A DNA stretch of 64,000 bases from Paulinella micropora (Eukaryota > Cercozoa > Imbricatea > Euglyphida > Paulinellidae). Of the stretch, positions 29,026-40,454 are shown piece after piece. A program made the position numbers and the translations under genes. The DNA is taken from contig WBZZ01007033.1 of NCBI GenBank assembly GCA_019918135.1, positions 157,001 through 221,000 on the forward strand. Direction: 5' to 3'. A model generated the notes under the pieces. That model did not search any database, was not told where the DNA came from, and saw nothing but the letters and a program-made list of their open reading frames with translations. Position 1 is the first letter of the stretch. Every line of letters begins with the position of its first letter.

Positions 29026-30093
29026 CTAGAGAAAGTCGATCACGTAACAGCTAGCCAACAGCCTGCGCACCATCGCGGCGCCTGCCGGGTCCGACAGGGC
29101 CAGAAAGTCGTGGTCGAACTCCTCGAGCGTGGGCTCCCTGTCGACGTTAGCTAGCAGCAAGCGCGCGTACTCGGGCTGGCCACAAATGTAGACATTGAAG
29201 TAAACCCACCACAGCGAAGTCTCGCAACTCTCGTGGCACAGCAGCTCGTACGCCGCGGCCCACCCCGCTAGCGCGGGCCCGGGTGCGACGCTGGACGCCT
29301 TGCAACGCTGGTAGAACCGTTCGGCCAGGTTGTCGTCGAAGCGGCCCCGCGATTGCGGGTAGCGGTCATGAAAGTTCAAGATGTTGAGCGCGGCCGCGAT
29401 CGGGGGCGCGTGCGCGTCGCAGCCCAGGCCGAACAGGTAGTAGTGCAGGCTGAAAGCCGGCACTGGCGCGCCCCTGCCCTGGTACTCACGGTAGATGGTC
29501 TCCAGCGCGCACCTCACCGCACCCGGGCCGGCAGCGACGGGAGCGATCAGCGCTCCGCCGCAGTTCGGCACCACCACCTTGGCCACGGGCCGGTAGCGCA
29601 CGACACAGTCCCGCAGCACTTGGCGCATGAACCGGAACTCAGCGGGTGACGCACGGGTAGCGCTCGCAAACACCAGGAGCTCTGTGTCCGGGTAGTGCGA
29701 CAACGCCTCGGACTCGGCCAACAACGTGTGGCTGACAAAGGCCGCACTGTCCAGAGCCTCGGACGCACTAAGGCCCCGGGGCAGCAGCGCGCTCAAGGTC
29801 GTGCTGAGCTCGGCCAGCAGCTCGGCGCGGCTGTGCGGCCTCACGCGCACGAGGCCCGATTGCAGACGTTCGAGCAGACGTTCGGCCGCCTTGGCGCCTA
29901 AGCCCCGCCGCACGGGCGAAGATGCCATGAGCGCGGCCTGGTACTGAGAGACAGCGTCTCCCGCCGCGAGCACGACGCGACAACCGCGCAGGTGCACGGT
30001 CAGGGTTAGGCACAGAGCGACGTCGCGAGAATGTGCCGCGACGACCACCGTAGTAGACGCAGGATTAACGGCGCGAGACGGCAGGTTTCCCAT
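29026..30093 (-). CDS. Unrecognised 355-residue protein with Rossmann-like N-terminus
   Basis: From the ATG at 30093 (MGNLPSRAVNPASTTVVVAA) residues 10-60 read as a beta-alpha-beta unit (TTVVVAAHSRDVALCLTLTV, then RGCRVVLAAGD), reminiscent of dehydrogenase-like folds, but without a clear GxGxxG. The middle (LLVFASATRASPAEFRFMRQ, VVVPNCGGALIAPV) and the C-terminus (AAYELLCHESCETSLWWVYF) are unfamiliar. An in-frame ATG at 30270 would add a hydrophobic leader, but that stretch is A-tract DNA. Positions 29305-29957 are copied at 41284-41936. It looks whole. Confidence 0.6.
   Translation of the reverse strand: MGNLPSRAVNPASTTVVVAAHSRDVALCLTLTVHLRGCRVVLAAGDAVSQYQAALMASSPVRRGLGAKAAERLLERLQSGLVRVRPHSRAELLAELSTTLSALLPRGLSASEALDSAAFVSHTLLAESEALSHYPDTELLVFASATRASPAEFRFMRQVLRDCVVRYRPVAKVVVPNCGGALIAPVAAGPGAVRCALETIYREYQGRGAPVPAFSLHYYLFGLGCDAHAPPIAAALNILNFHDRYPQSRGRFDDNLAERFYQRCKASSVAPGPALAGWAAAYELLCHESCETSLWWVYFNVYICGQPEYARLLLANVDREPTLEEFDHDFLALSDPAGAAMVRRLLASCYVIDFL
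29305..29957. repeat. 653-bp segment duplicated at 41284-41936
   Basis: The sequence appears identical to 41284-41936, offset 11979, in the same orientation. It covers the central part of the 29-30 kb gene. The two edges fall inside coding sequence, so this is a rearrangement product and not an element with its own ends. Confidence 0.95.
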
Positions 30094-30751
30094 CAAAAAA
30101 AGCCAGAATTTAAGCAAGAGTCCACGAGGTGCAACACAACCAGCCACCCCAAAAAAAAAACCGAGCCAGAGAAATAACAAAGGGAGGGAACCGAAAATCG
30201 CATAAGCGTCAAAGACAAAAAGAAAACTAGGCAAAGGCGCGGCCGGACACACTTCCGCAAAAACTTTCATTTTCCCGCCTGTTTTCTGTCTTGGTTTGTT
30301 GCAGTTGTTTTTTTTCTTTTTTTGAGTAAAGCCTGGTTTTTTTTAAAAAAAGACGAACACAGAGAAAAAAACGAAAACAGAGAAAAAGACTACTACGGCA
30401 CGGGCTGCCCAGCCACGCCGCAGATTCTGTTAGCGATCGTTCTTCCTCCATTGCCCCAATTTCCCCCCCCCCCCCAACCGGCGGTAGCGCCCCCCCCCCC
30501 CCCACCCCCGGAGAAAGGTTGAGAAAATAGGGGGAAATGGCGCGCCTGCCCCTCCCCCTTCATTTCTCTCTCACTTATTTCTTTCTCTCTCTCCCACTTT
30601 TCCTCCCCCTTCATTTCTCTCTCTCTATCTCTCTCTTCATACCATTTCATTTTTGGTAAAAAAAGACAACAAAAAAAAGAAGACGTTGCAGCCACCCATC
30701 CCCTCTGTTAAAAGTGAACACAGCAGAAAAAAAGAGCAAAAAGCGCTAGAC
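30094..30751. other. Divergent intergenic region with C runs and pyrimidine repeats
   Basis: It lies between the minus gene starting at 30093 and the plus gene at 30752. It contains A-tracts (30095-30160, 30300-30400), C runs near 30465 and 30488, and CTCTCT repeats at 30565-30640. Probably a bidirectional promoter; no specific box can be assigned. Confidence 0.4.
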
Positions 30752-33573
30752 ATGTCCCAGCTCACGGAAAGTACTAAACAGACCGGAAAGAGAGCTTTGC
30801 CACCCGTCGCCGAAAGCGAGAGCGAACGTCTTTCACCGCGCAAGCGCTTGTGCAGCCAAGAGGAGCCCGACGACGACGACGACGAAGCCGGGCTCGGCGA
30901 ATACAGTTCGGAGGTCCGTTCGGTCAGCCCCGCCAGCACGACGCGAACTGGAACAGCAGAGCCGTCCTTGACGAATTTCTCTTAAGGCGGTGTGGCCTTC
31001 GTGGTGCCCTTTTGTATGCAGTCGAGCGCGGCGCGGAACCGTTTGAGCTGCAATACACGGGGCAGGAACTTTCTCGTCCTTGCCTGGCCCGCCCAGGCGT
31101 CTTCCACCACGCGGGCAATAATGAGGCCAAGGTCAGAGTTGACCTTGGCAGCCGCGTCCTGAGTGTCTTTTGCGGCGACGCTGGTTGCACAGCCCACAAG
31201 TACCCGCAGCCTTTCGCTCTGGACGAACTAGCCAGCACCAACGCCCACGTGCACCAGCAATGGCAGGCCGACTACGCCGGCACCAAGGACGACGAGGAGA
31301 GGGAGAAAGGAGAAGAAAAAGAAGAGCCGTCCTCGCCAGCTCGAGCAGCGACCCTCGGCAAACACCCCGCGTCGTCAGCAGGCGGAGGCGCGGGGGGCCG
31401 CGAAGGTCTGAGCGCTGGACGGGCTGTTCTAATGCCAGGCAGGGCTTGGTTTTCTCGAGATCTGGCGCGCACCTTTCTGTACAAACAACGCTATCACAAT
31501 TCAAACGTTATTTTCAAGGTCCTCCTTAACAAGGAAAGACCAAAGGGCTTCGACATTGAATACCGCAGGAACAGTGCTGGGTCGCGACGTCATCCCTGCC
31601 CTGCTTACGACGGTTTGGTTCATGATGACAGTAAAGCGTACATTGAGCCTTCCCCCGAATTCATGCACGTGTCCGTCCTATGTAAGGAAGAAGCATGCAA
31701 GAGAAAGGGACCAGTTCTTTTCAAGGTACAAGACCACGAGGAGAAGCTGCGCGGCAGCCGGAAGCCGGGCCTGGGAAGAGGTAGCAGCAAGAAAACCCAC
31801 CAAGAGGTCGACAAGATGGAAGAGCCAAAAAAGGAAGGGGAAGATGACGAAGGAAGCGACGATGAGGAGACAAGGACGGCAAAGGCCGCGAAGGCGGAGA
31901 AGAGACAAGAAATACCGAGCACGTCTGGAGCGCATTTTAGCCCAACTTGCTCCCCTTCCGCGGCCTGCGGAGCTCGACTACATCGGGCAAGAGTTGCCTT
32001 CTGGGACACTAGAAAAAGCCTGCAAGAAGAAAGGACCCGTACTGAGAGAGGCAGTGAAACTTTTTATGAAATATTGGGCAAGGGAAGCCGCCGCCGGGCG
32101 CAGGTTCGAGCCAATACAGGCAACGGGCTTGGACGAGGATTCGAAGGAGGGTTCGGAAGAGGGTTCGGGAGAGGACTCGGACAGTGTTTCTGGCAAAGAT
32201 CATTGGGAAGACATTTTCCAAGAACGATACAAGTATGCCCGGAAGGAGCTTGTGGAACGGCTAACATTGTTCATGAACGATTACCTCTGCCACATTAAGG
32301 GGCCAAGCAAAGAGGCTATCGCGGTCTTTTGGGGACTAGGAACAGAGAAAACGTGGGTACTCAAACCAATCAACGACTTTAAGTACCAAGGGGATGATCT
32401 TGAAATTGAGCTTCCTCCGTCTGTAATCAAGGTCAGCAGCGAGGGGGACAAGAAAGACAAGGGGCGCAAGGACCCCCGTGGTGTTGTCAAGCTTGGCAGG
32501 GGCGTGACGACCACCCTCCGTAAGGCCTGGCTTAAAAGCGACAGACGAAGAATTGCCAAAGGTATAGATTTTTTTACGAACCCCAAGGAAGAAGCTCTGC
32601 ACAACACTCGCTACAGTGACTGCGAGACCGACACGCTCAACTGGTTCACTGGCTTCCGGGTTTCGACACAGCAAGTTAGGGATTATATGAAAACCAACGG
32701 GCTCGACGACGCTGCCATGCACCAGCTTGCGGCCCCTTTTCGCGAGTACGTGCATGACATCCTGGCTGGGGGAGTGACGCAGATGTCCCGCTACCTGTTT
32801 AAGTGGCTGTACACTCTGCTACGCGAAGGAAAGAAGCCTGAGCAGGCTTTTGTCTTTATCTCCGAGCCAGGCGCAGGAAAATCGACCCTTGTGGAGCTGC
32901 TCACACGCGTCATTGGAGAACAATATGTCTTCGTGTCGTCAAAGCCAGAGGAAATAATGGGCAAGCACAATTCCCATCTCGGCTTTAGGGTTCTTGTGGT
33001 AAGCAAGGAGGCAGTGCATAGTACGAACAAAGTGGGGTCCAACGCCATGAAAGAAAAGATCACTTCGAAAAAGCTTAACATTAACCCCAAGTTCATGCCC
33101 CTCTTTGTAGTAAGGGACCCCAGCGGTCCTCGTGGAACCGGGAATATTAACAACTTTGTTATACTATGGCACGGTCCTCGTGGAACCGGGAGACCGCCGC
33201 TACATATATCCCGGCACGTCTAATAAATTTGCCGGCCGCATACGCACAGCGTCGGCTCAGGAATACTTTGCACGCTTGCGTGCGCTGCCAGACGAGGTCC
33301 TAGCTTGGTAACTGTTTCTGTCGCAAGACCCGGAAGTGGACGGGATCGACCTACGTCAGGACGCACTCTACAATACAGAGGTTTTGGCAAAGTGCGTTTC
33401 ACAGTGCCCCCTTGCACGTCCAGTTCCTGTACAACACCATCAAGCATAACGACTTCCTCGATGAAGTGAGGAGTCCTCTGCATAGGGAGCCCAAAGATTC
33501 GTCTGCTGGCTGGGGTCTCTCACAGCTGCGGCACGTCAAGGCCAAAATCACCTGCGTGACCGAGGGGCAGTGA
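30752..33573 (+). pseudogene. D5-like primase/SF3 helicase region (giant-virus class), broken
   Basis: It starts MSQLTESTKQTGKRALPPVA, with an acidic run (DDDDDEAG). The middle has paired-Cys segments (VFCGDAGC, LCKEEACKRKG) and Lys/Glu linkers. The C-terminal helicase at about 32.7-33.2 kb shows FVFISEPGAGKSTLVELLTR (Walker A), a KPEEIMGKHNSHLGFRVLVV stretch, then KEKITSKKLNINPKF, which match the SF3 'DUF5906/D5' helicase layout (A, B, C motifs). Such proteins start and unwind viral DNA during replication. The region looks broken, with about three or four breaks. Confidence 0.65.
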
Positions 33574-34068
33574 TTAGAATTATCAGAAAGCACGTCTGGC
33601 AGAAATCATGCTTAATTTTTTTTTAAACCAATACTCGAAAGAAAAGTATTCACCAAAAGTTAGGGCTTGTTAGGCTTGAGGTTAAATCACTATTGCTCTA
33701 GAAAAGCTAATGATCTTTTCTTGCCTGAATTTGAGCAGTCCGTGCTGCCATGCACACACTCCACCTTTTCCTCTTCCGGCACGCACTCTCCTCTTTCTCC
33801 CTCTCCTTGCCAGTGTTCTCGCTCAGGACACAAGACAAACTAAAAAATGTTTCCTTTTGATAGGCCTGGCTCGGCCCGTTGCCTTTCTGTCCCAGGTCTG
33901 CCACCCGCCACCCCCCGACCCCAACCGAAAGTCCCCTGTTTCCTATATAGCCCCCCACCTGCGCAGGGCGGGCCGGGCAGGCGGGGTGCCACCTGTGACC
34001 TGTAATATATATCTCCATACTATTTTAATACATCTTTAAAAAGATGTATTAAAAATTATTAAGGTTAT
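33574..34068. other. Intergenic region left of PLV copy 2, no gene seen
   Basis: A GC-rich part (about 33720-34010) has CT-rich sequence, poly-C tracts and a TATATA stretch near 33942. The left part (33600-33700) contains one TTAGGG (GTTAGGGCTTGTTAGG, about 33660). It ends with the palindrome at 34023-34054 just before the duplicated block. Confidence 0.4.
34023..34054. repeat. 32-nt perfect palindrome at the PLV copy 2 edge
   Basis: TTTTAATACATCTTT (34023-34037), AA, then AAAGATGTATTAAAA (34040-34054). It lies 14 bases before the start of the duplicated block. It may be a junction hairpin or end-joining product. Confidence 0.85.
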
Positions 34069-34173
34069 GCGGACAATGTTTTACCATACTCAGACCCGCT
34101 TCCATCATAGATAACAGAACCAAAAGGAATTTCGTTGGCTGTGTATATTTCTTGAAGCACATGATTATCACCT

Positions 34174-34725
34174 TCATTCACCAAATCCGATTTGAAGATA
34201 CAAAGTTTTTTCACCAGTTAAAATAATTACATTCGGCGATTTAATAAAATCATTAGCAAAGAAATATGTTGAATTTCTATCAAAACCCATAACTTCATGA
34301 ATACGGGTATCAGCATCAAATATAAACCTCGGTTGAATACCTCCGTTATTTGAAACACTGAATGTTAATTTACCATCCTCCGCTTCTGTGTTTGTATTGT
34401 TGCTTGAGACAACATAAGTATAGTCATTCGGACTTTCTGCCGTCAGTACCTCGGCCAGTTTATTTTTTAAGTTGTTCATTGTGTAGTTTCCCTCAGGTAT
34501 CGTAATTAAAGCCTCATACCCGTCTTCGGATAATGTAAAAGTATTATATGGTGAAGCCACAGAGTAATACGATTTCGGCACATAAATATGAAGAATTTTA
34601 CAATGTGTGGGATTGTCTAGCCCCTTCATATTGACTTCGTGTGTAAAGTCGCTGTCTGTCCCCGTTATCCTATTTTTACTATTTATGTAATAGATACCAG
34701 AACTTCTTCCTCCCTTATACTCCAT
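34174..34725 (-). pseudogene. PLV copy 2: penton-like minor capsid part
   Basis: 183 residues identical to the 13987-14538 stretch (MEYKGGRSSGIYYINSKNRI onward). The duplicated block ends about 105 bases beyond it on the left. Confidence 0.75.
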
Positions 34726-34891
34726 CGTAGGTGCTTTTTATAAAAACCACCTACAACCTCAAAAATCTATATATTAGAAAAATCTTTTATATGTATGTAT
34801 CAAAACCATAACCATTCTGTGCTTTTAATTTTTCTGCTTCTTCTTTTAAATCTGTATCACCGCTGGCAAATTTAAATTTAATACCTTTCGC

Positions 34892-35509
34892 TCACTCCAT
34901 TAAAAACCTCATAGCAAACCATCCACACGTGTCCGAAGTATCACTCTGCTCTTTTACTTTATTAACCTTCATTAATAAATAACTATCGGGGTGGCTTTTA
35001 TCTATTAGTCGTTTCATTTGTTGTTGGAAGTCTTCAGTAGGTTCATAAAGTGCTAGCGGGTCATACACTTCAAAACTCCTGTCTTTATCTAGACTTATCC
35101 ATACGGCCATCCAGTGCTGGCCTTTTTTGGTGCTCGGGTCGGTATTCATTATAAATCCGTATCGCTTTCTTTTTTCTGGATTTAGTTTGTAGATTTCATC
35201 ACTTGCTATCGCTCCGAGATACCATCCATATTTTTTCATTATTTCATCTATTTCATTAGTCATTAGTCCCCGCCCATCACCCTGCTGTGGCTCCTCTGGC
35301 GGGGGCTCCTCTTGCTGTGGCTCTGGCTCTGGTTGCTGTGGCTCTGGTTGCTGTGGTTGCTCTGGTTGCTGTGGCTGTGGCTCTAATGGCGGGGGTAGCG
35401 GTTGGGGCATCCCCTCGTCAACGCTCAAATCATTTGAAACTTGTTTATCTACATTTGTGTCTATAGTCATTTTGTTCGTTAGAGTATTTACAAAATTATG
35501 TTTGTTCAT
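34892..35509 (-). pseudogene. PLV copy 2: adenain-like cysteine protease
   Basis: It matches 14705-15322 except for one substitution, and keeps His in GQHWMAVW, the Asp in EVYDPL and the Cys in DTCGWF. Confidence 0.85.
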
Positions 35510-35532
35510 TGTATGTTTCCAATCTTTGCAGG

Positions 35533-36123
35533 CTAAGTATTTTTTATTTTCGCTATTGAAAATACTTTATCAATTAATTCTTCTAATGTCTTCGCTCCAC
35601 TACCTTTTTGCTCATTAATACCCATATACTCTTCATATCTAGCATAATCCGCCACTTTTCTTTTTACGTTTTCCTTTTCATTTCCAACATCAATATTAAA
35701 CCTTTTAATCATGTCAATAATCCACTTTGAAGTGTCTTTGTAATTTAATTTTTTATGTCCATCACTATCTAGTCTCTTTTTTAAAGCCTGTGCTAACTCT
35801 TTTATGATAATGATTGGGTGATAAGTTTTTGAAAATGCTGATATTAAAAATTGATTAATTTGTAAATGTTCAAAATGCTTACCCTTTTCTCCTGCTTTCT
35901 TTTCTTCCTTTTCAAGTTTTTCTTTATATTCTTCTGCTAACTTTTTCTGTTCCTCTAAAGATGTCGCTGTGGCTATAGCCATCTGAATATCTTGACTGGC
36001 TTTTTGTAAGTCTTTACGACTCATCTTTTTTATGAACTTATCTGTATATCCTGCTAATTTCAGTGTTTCAATATCTTTCTGCTTTTGCTTTTTTTCTTCC
36101 TCATATTGCTCTTTCGTTTTCAA
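35533..36123 (-). pseudogene. PLV copy 2: Lys/Glu-rich helical protein, open frame
   Basis: A continuous 196-residue frame starting MKTKEQYEEEKKQKQKDIET. The N-terminal half is coiled coil. The C-terminal half (QFLISAFSKTYHPIIIIKEL, then TSKWIIDMIKRFNIDV, and ending LEELIDKVFSIAKIKN) looks globular and helical. It is the best-preserved form of the gene in the window. No family recognised; it is encoded between protease and coiled-coil genes. Confidence 0.7.
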
Positions 36124-36159
36124 TGGTGCTTCATCTCCTAAATTAGGTAAGGGCGGTGC

Positions 36160-36801
36160 TTATGGTGGTGCTCCTAATGGCGGTGCTTGTGGTTGCCCCT
36201 GCTGTGGTGGCATAATATATTGATATTGTGGTGGCGGTGGTAATGGTTGTATCCTATTTTTTCTGTCTTCTTCATATTTTACATCTTCTATGAGTTTTTG
36301 CTCTCTTCTTAGTTCTCTGGCTTTTTGTTCTTGTCGTTCCTTGATATCTGATAGTTCATTGCGGTGTATCCTTGCTAAATCATCCTGCCTTTCCTTAGCA
36401 TCTGCTATGTCTTTTCTTTCTTGCCTCTTCTTTTCTTCTTCAGCATCAACTCGTGCTTTTTTCTCTTTTTGGTCAATTTCATCAATCTTTTCGTATTTCT
36501 CCTTTCTGAGTTTGTCTAAGTGGTCATTAATGGCGGTTCTAGTATTTTGTTCAATATCCGACAAACTCTGGACTTTTCTTAAGTCTTCTTTTCGCTTAGG
36601 TGTCCGCTTTGCTTTTGGTCTGCTTAAGTATTTCATAAAAAGTTTAACGATTTGAAGTGTGCTCATATCATTTGTTTTCTTACCGAAATTAAGATAATAT
36701 TTTTTACCCTTCTGGATAATATACGGCTTCCCGCTTTTATTTCTATAAACCCGCGGGGGTCTTACCTTTGTCTTTTTTATTCGCTTAGTCTTAGCCGACA
36801 T
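36160..36801 (-). pseudogene. PLV copy 2: basic domain plus long coiled coil
   Basis: A 213-residue frame that differs from 16001-16642 by a single residue in the coiled coil. Confidence 0.6.
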
Positions 36802-36849
36802 ATTATATCAGCAAAAAAATATTTCCCAATAATTTCAATTGATATTTTT

Positions 36850-37095
36850 TCAAAACTTCAAGGCGCCACGCCCTCTCTGCTTACCATACCCAAGTTTTGC
36901 AGCGGTAGAGCCTATACGAGACTCATATGGAACCCCGACATCACCAAGAGCATTCGCAGTCTTTGAAATAATCTTGTTATCACGAAGAAATTTATTCACT
37001 GCCATTGCGGTTCTTCCAACCTTTGCCCAGTTAATTTTACCACCAGCCTGCCCCTTGCCCTTCTTCCGTCCAGTTTTCTTTTTACCTCCAGCCAT
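36850..37095 (-). pseudogene. PLV copy 2: small basic core-like protein
   Basis: Identical to 16691-16936 (MAGGKKKTGRKKGKGQAGGK start and GYGKQRGRGA end). Confidence 0.6.
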
Positions 37096-37230
37096 GTTGG
37101 TGCTTGAGTTAATAGTTCGTTTGCCGATTGTTAGAATGACTTCAACACGAGTTGTCTTCACTACCATATAATAGAAAGATTTTAAAAAATCTTTCAGCAA
37201 AAAATTTAAAAATATTTAAAAATCAAATAA

Positions 37231-38048
37231 TTATTTTAGTCTAAAATTAAAATTTTTGCGTAATTCGTCATCAACACTTGAGACATAAAGAAAATTAAAT
37301 CTCTCCTTTGTTGCTTCGTGATACTTTTGAAGAAAGTAATCAAAGTCAAAAGATAAGTCTAAGTGTTTATACACGAGTTCCATCTTATCCTGAGACTGGG
37401 CTGGAAAGATTAATAAATAATCTAACTGCTTAATGGCTTCTGGCCATAGGTCGTTCAGATACTGGCTTGACATAATCACCTTTGATTTATAGTGTCTGTT
37501 CTTTTTTAACAAATCGCTTACGGACTTGTCTCTTAATCCACTCCCTAAATCATCCAAAACAAAAACAGCCTCTGGAGAAATATACTTACTTGGCCTTTCT
37601 TTCGCCTCCGCGGCGCTCTGTTTCTTTTCCTTTCCGAAATAAAGAAATTGTGGCTTCTCTATTTCCTCTTTGTCCTGTTTTACTTCTCCTTCGTGTTGCT
37701 CGTCCTGTCTGTTCAGTTTGTCTAACTCATAATCAATAACATTTACACCATCTGATTTAAGAAAGGTATATATTGCCATCGGGTTGCCTCTGTTTTTAAA
37801 GTGCTTTACCATTGCTTTATAAATGTAGTCCTTGTGTATATCGTTGAAGCAATAATGACAATACGGGTTTTTCTGTCTGTAGTCCGTTTCAGTATTTCAG
37901 AGAGTGCTGTCGTTTTCCCGCTCTTCTTACGGGCGAGTAGAAAGATGTTGTCATACGGCTCATTAAATAATTTATAACCCTTGGCTTTTTTGTTTCCATC
38001 ACCCTCTTGTTTTACTGGCTTCACCTTGACATGATTAATCTTAAGCAT
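37231..38048 (-). pseudogene. PLV copy 2: packaging ATPase region
   Basis: It matches 17072-17889 with one substitution; Walker A ARKKSGKTT and Walker B AVFVLDDLG are both present. About one break, as in copy 1. Confidence 0.85.
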
Positions 38049-38192
38049 GATATTTTAGAATTGCGCTTCGTGCTGTCGCACTCTCTCTTATTCTAAAACA
38101 TCGTTTTTTTCATTTACAAGAAATTAAATGGTTTTACCATGTTTGTTGAAGACATAGTCTGAAAAGAAAATCGTAGATTTTCTAAACAAATA

Positions 38193-38555
38193 TCAGCCTA
38201 AAAATTCCAAACACACAACAATTCGGCCTGCTAAATTTCCTGTGTCAATATTTCCGCTGTCGGTTTCAAGGACTTTAAATGTATATTGTCCGTCAGTCCA
38301 TCCGACAACACCCAAATTATAACTAAGGTTTGAAATGTTTGCTGTGGTGCTGTCCGCAAATGTTCCAATAATTCCAATTCTGTCCATGTAAAGAATTCTG
38401 GTTTTGGTTTCGGTCTGATCGTTCGTATAATGAATAAACTTAACATTCATTTTGGTTGGTGTGAATGACATTTGGATATTTTTATTAAATGTTTTGCTTC
38501 CTCCAGCAAAATCATTGCTCAGAAAAATAATCTTTTGGTATTTATAGTCAGCCAT
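38193..38555 (-). pseudogene. PLV copy 2: 120-residue beta-rich protein
   Basis: Identical to 18034-18396. It again overlaps the start codon of the divergent cysteine-rich gene. Confidence 0.6.
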
Positions 38556-38817
38556 GATGTACTCTATATTAGTGCTAATAAACTTTTTATTAACTAATAT
38601 TTCTGCTCGGACTGCCTGCGACTTTTACTCACGGGTCAGTGAGAAAAAAAATGAGAGTTGTGCTTATTGTATAAAGCAAGGAATAGAAACTAAATTTAAA
38701 TGTGTGTATAAACCTTTTAGTGATTGGTGTGTTAGTTTTGATGAAGCCATTCCTTTAATGTGCTCAAATGATGCTATGTGGTATAAAACTCAAGTATATG
38801 AATGCTTTGATATTTGA
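38554..38817 (+). pseudogene. PLV copy 2: small secreted cysteine-rich protein
   Basis: Identical to 18395-18658, with signal peptide and seven mature-part cysteines. Confidence 0.5.
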
Positions 38818-38923
38818 GAATTTCACTTCGTGCTGTCGCACTCTCGCTATGGATTCAACTTGTTGAATCTATAATCTCAAACATCGTCTCCCATTTTAAT
38901 TTTTTGTCGGTTTTCGATGTTTA

Positions 38924-39325
38924 TCAACAAACGAGAATGAGCGAAGCGAATGAAAGTGTAGTTGATAAATATAATTTCTTTGAACTAGAAGGAGATGGAA
39001 GGCAAATGCCGATAAGCAATGTTAGGATTCCGACATAAGTATTAGCAACCTCGCACGGCAAGTTCTTTTCAGATAGCCTCACGATACAAAGGGTTATAAT
39101 GGCAATAATGATACCCATTTGAAATAAGTATGTAATAAGTCTGCTCTCTGTCGGTCTGTCTTTTATACAACAACAATTCCAGTTATCTTCCAATTCGTGC
39201 TCTATTTTTTTTTCCTCAGTCTTTAGTTCTACTTCAAGAACACGAGACTTTAATTCGGGAGTTAGTTCGCCATCCATATCCATAATAGGTGGCGGTCTGT
39301 GAAGTCTAGTCGTATTATTTGACAT
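38924..39325 (-). pseudogene. PLV copy 2: two-pass membrane protein, open frame
   Basis: A 133-residue frame starting MSNNTTRLHRPPPIMDMDGE. It has a charged region (ELKSRVLEVELKTEEKKIEH), CCC at about residue 50, transmembrane segment 1 (TYLFQMGIIIAIITLCIVRL) and transmembrane segment 2 (YVGILTLLIGICLP). The 3' end of S74 overlaps its start by about 11 bases, suggesting a tight block of genes. Confidence 0.65.
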
Positions 39326-39758
39326 TTCCTCTAATTTCTTGTAGTATATTCATAAGATTATTATTTTGTTTTTCTAAATTAACTACCTTTTCCGCCATGT
39401 GTTGAAAAGCACTGACTAATATCGGTATACAACTTGTATGTGTTATGCCTTCAAGGTAGCCATCTCCATCGTCCGCTTTTATTCCACTTTCAGATACAAA
39501 TTCAGGAAATATTTTTTTAACTTCATCAGCAATAAATCCGTGGTTCTTTTGTTCTTTCTTTTCGTCTGCTTTCAAATAATATGAACAGCAATTTATTTTC
39601 ATTAGTTTCTCACAACAATCCCCGCAGTCTAATGTTTTAATATCTGATTTTAGCCTCCTGTCCGATGAGTTTGTCCAAGCACCATTAAGTGGAACATAAT
39701 TATAACTGCAAGAAGGCTCGCCAGTAGTAGAATTTGAAGTAGTCCAAGCATGAAGCAA
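39315..39758 (-). pseudogene. PLV copy 2: S74 chaperone domain
   Basis: The same 147-residue stretch as 19157-19600 with a few substitutions; SSDRRLKSDI is kept. The junction with gypsy sequence is at the same base as in copy 1. Confidence 0.8.
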
Positions 39759-39763
39759 ACCAG

Positions 39764-40432
39764 TTGAAGAAACAATTACACCATAATTCGTATAAGGACA
39801 GACAGGAGTTTATACCGAGGAGAAGGGGACGACTCCCTGATATCCCGGCAGAAGATATTAAAAGCTTTATTACCGAATTCTGGGGTGACGAGCCTACGTG
39901 GCCGCGCTCACTGACAGAAGTGAAAAAGTACCTACGCACTCTTTTTGAAAATAATAAACCATATACGGTCATACTCCCGTACAATGAGAAGGCGATATGG
40001 GCGCAGGAGATACGGGACCGGCTTATTGATCATCCGATACCGGTGCCCTCACGGAAGCAACACTTAGTGGTGGCTTGTCGTCTCGGGACTCGTGAGCAGA
40101 GTAGTGCATACAAGCGGAAGCTCAGAGACCAGGACAAGTTGAAATTGATTCCTCAAGCATTCACATGCTTCGATGGTTTCTACACCCGAAAAGCTCCGTT
40201 GCAATATGCGAGATTAATAGATATGTTGGTAGGTCTGGCGGAGGACGACGAACCAGACACTGCCACATATGAAAAAACGGGAATGGACGATATATCAGAA
40301 GAAGAGTTGGGCTTGGAGGAGGACAGAGCACCCCTCAAGCATCACAAGAGAATGTCAGAGGAGGAGTTTAAGGCGGCGATAGACGAGAAATTGGCAGGAG
40401 GAGCAGGTACGGAGAAGGAGAAAGAGGTTTGA
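39764..40432 (+). pseudogene. Gypsy copy 2: leader ORF
   Basis: It differs from 19606-20274 at one residue. Confidence 0.5.
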
Positions 40433-40454
40433 AAGAGAGATTGAAGGCGAACAA

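Noticed and set aside
33900-34020. Possible tRNA-like GC-rich stretch
   Set aside because: No cloverleaf with conserved T-loop and D-loop bases could be formed by eye.
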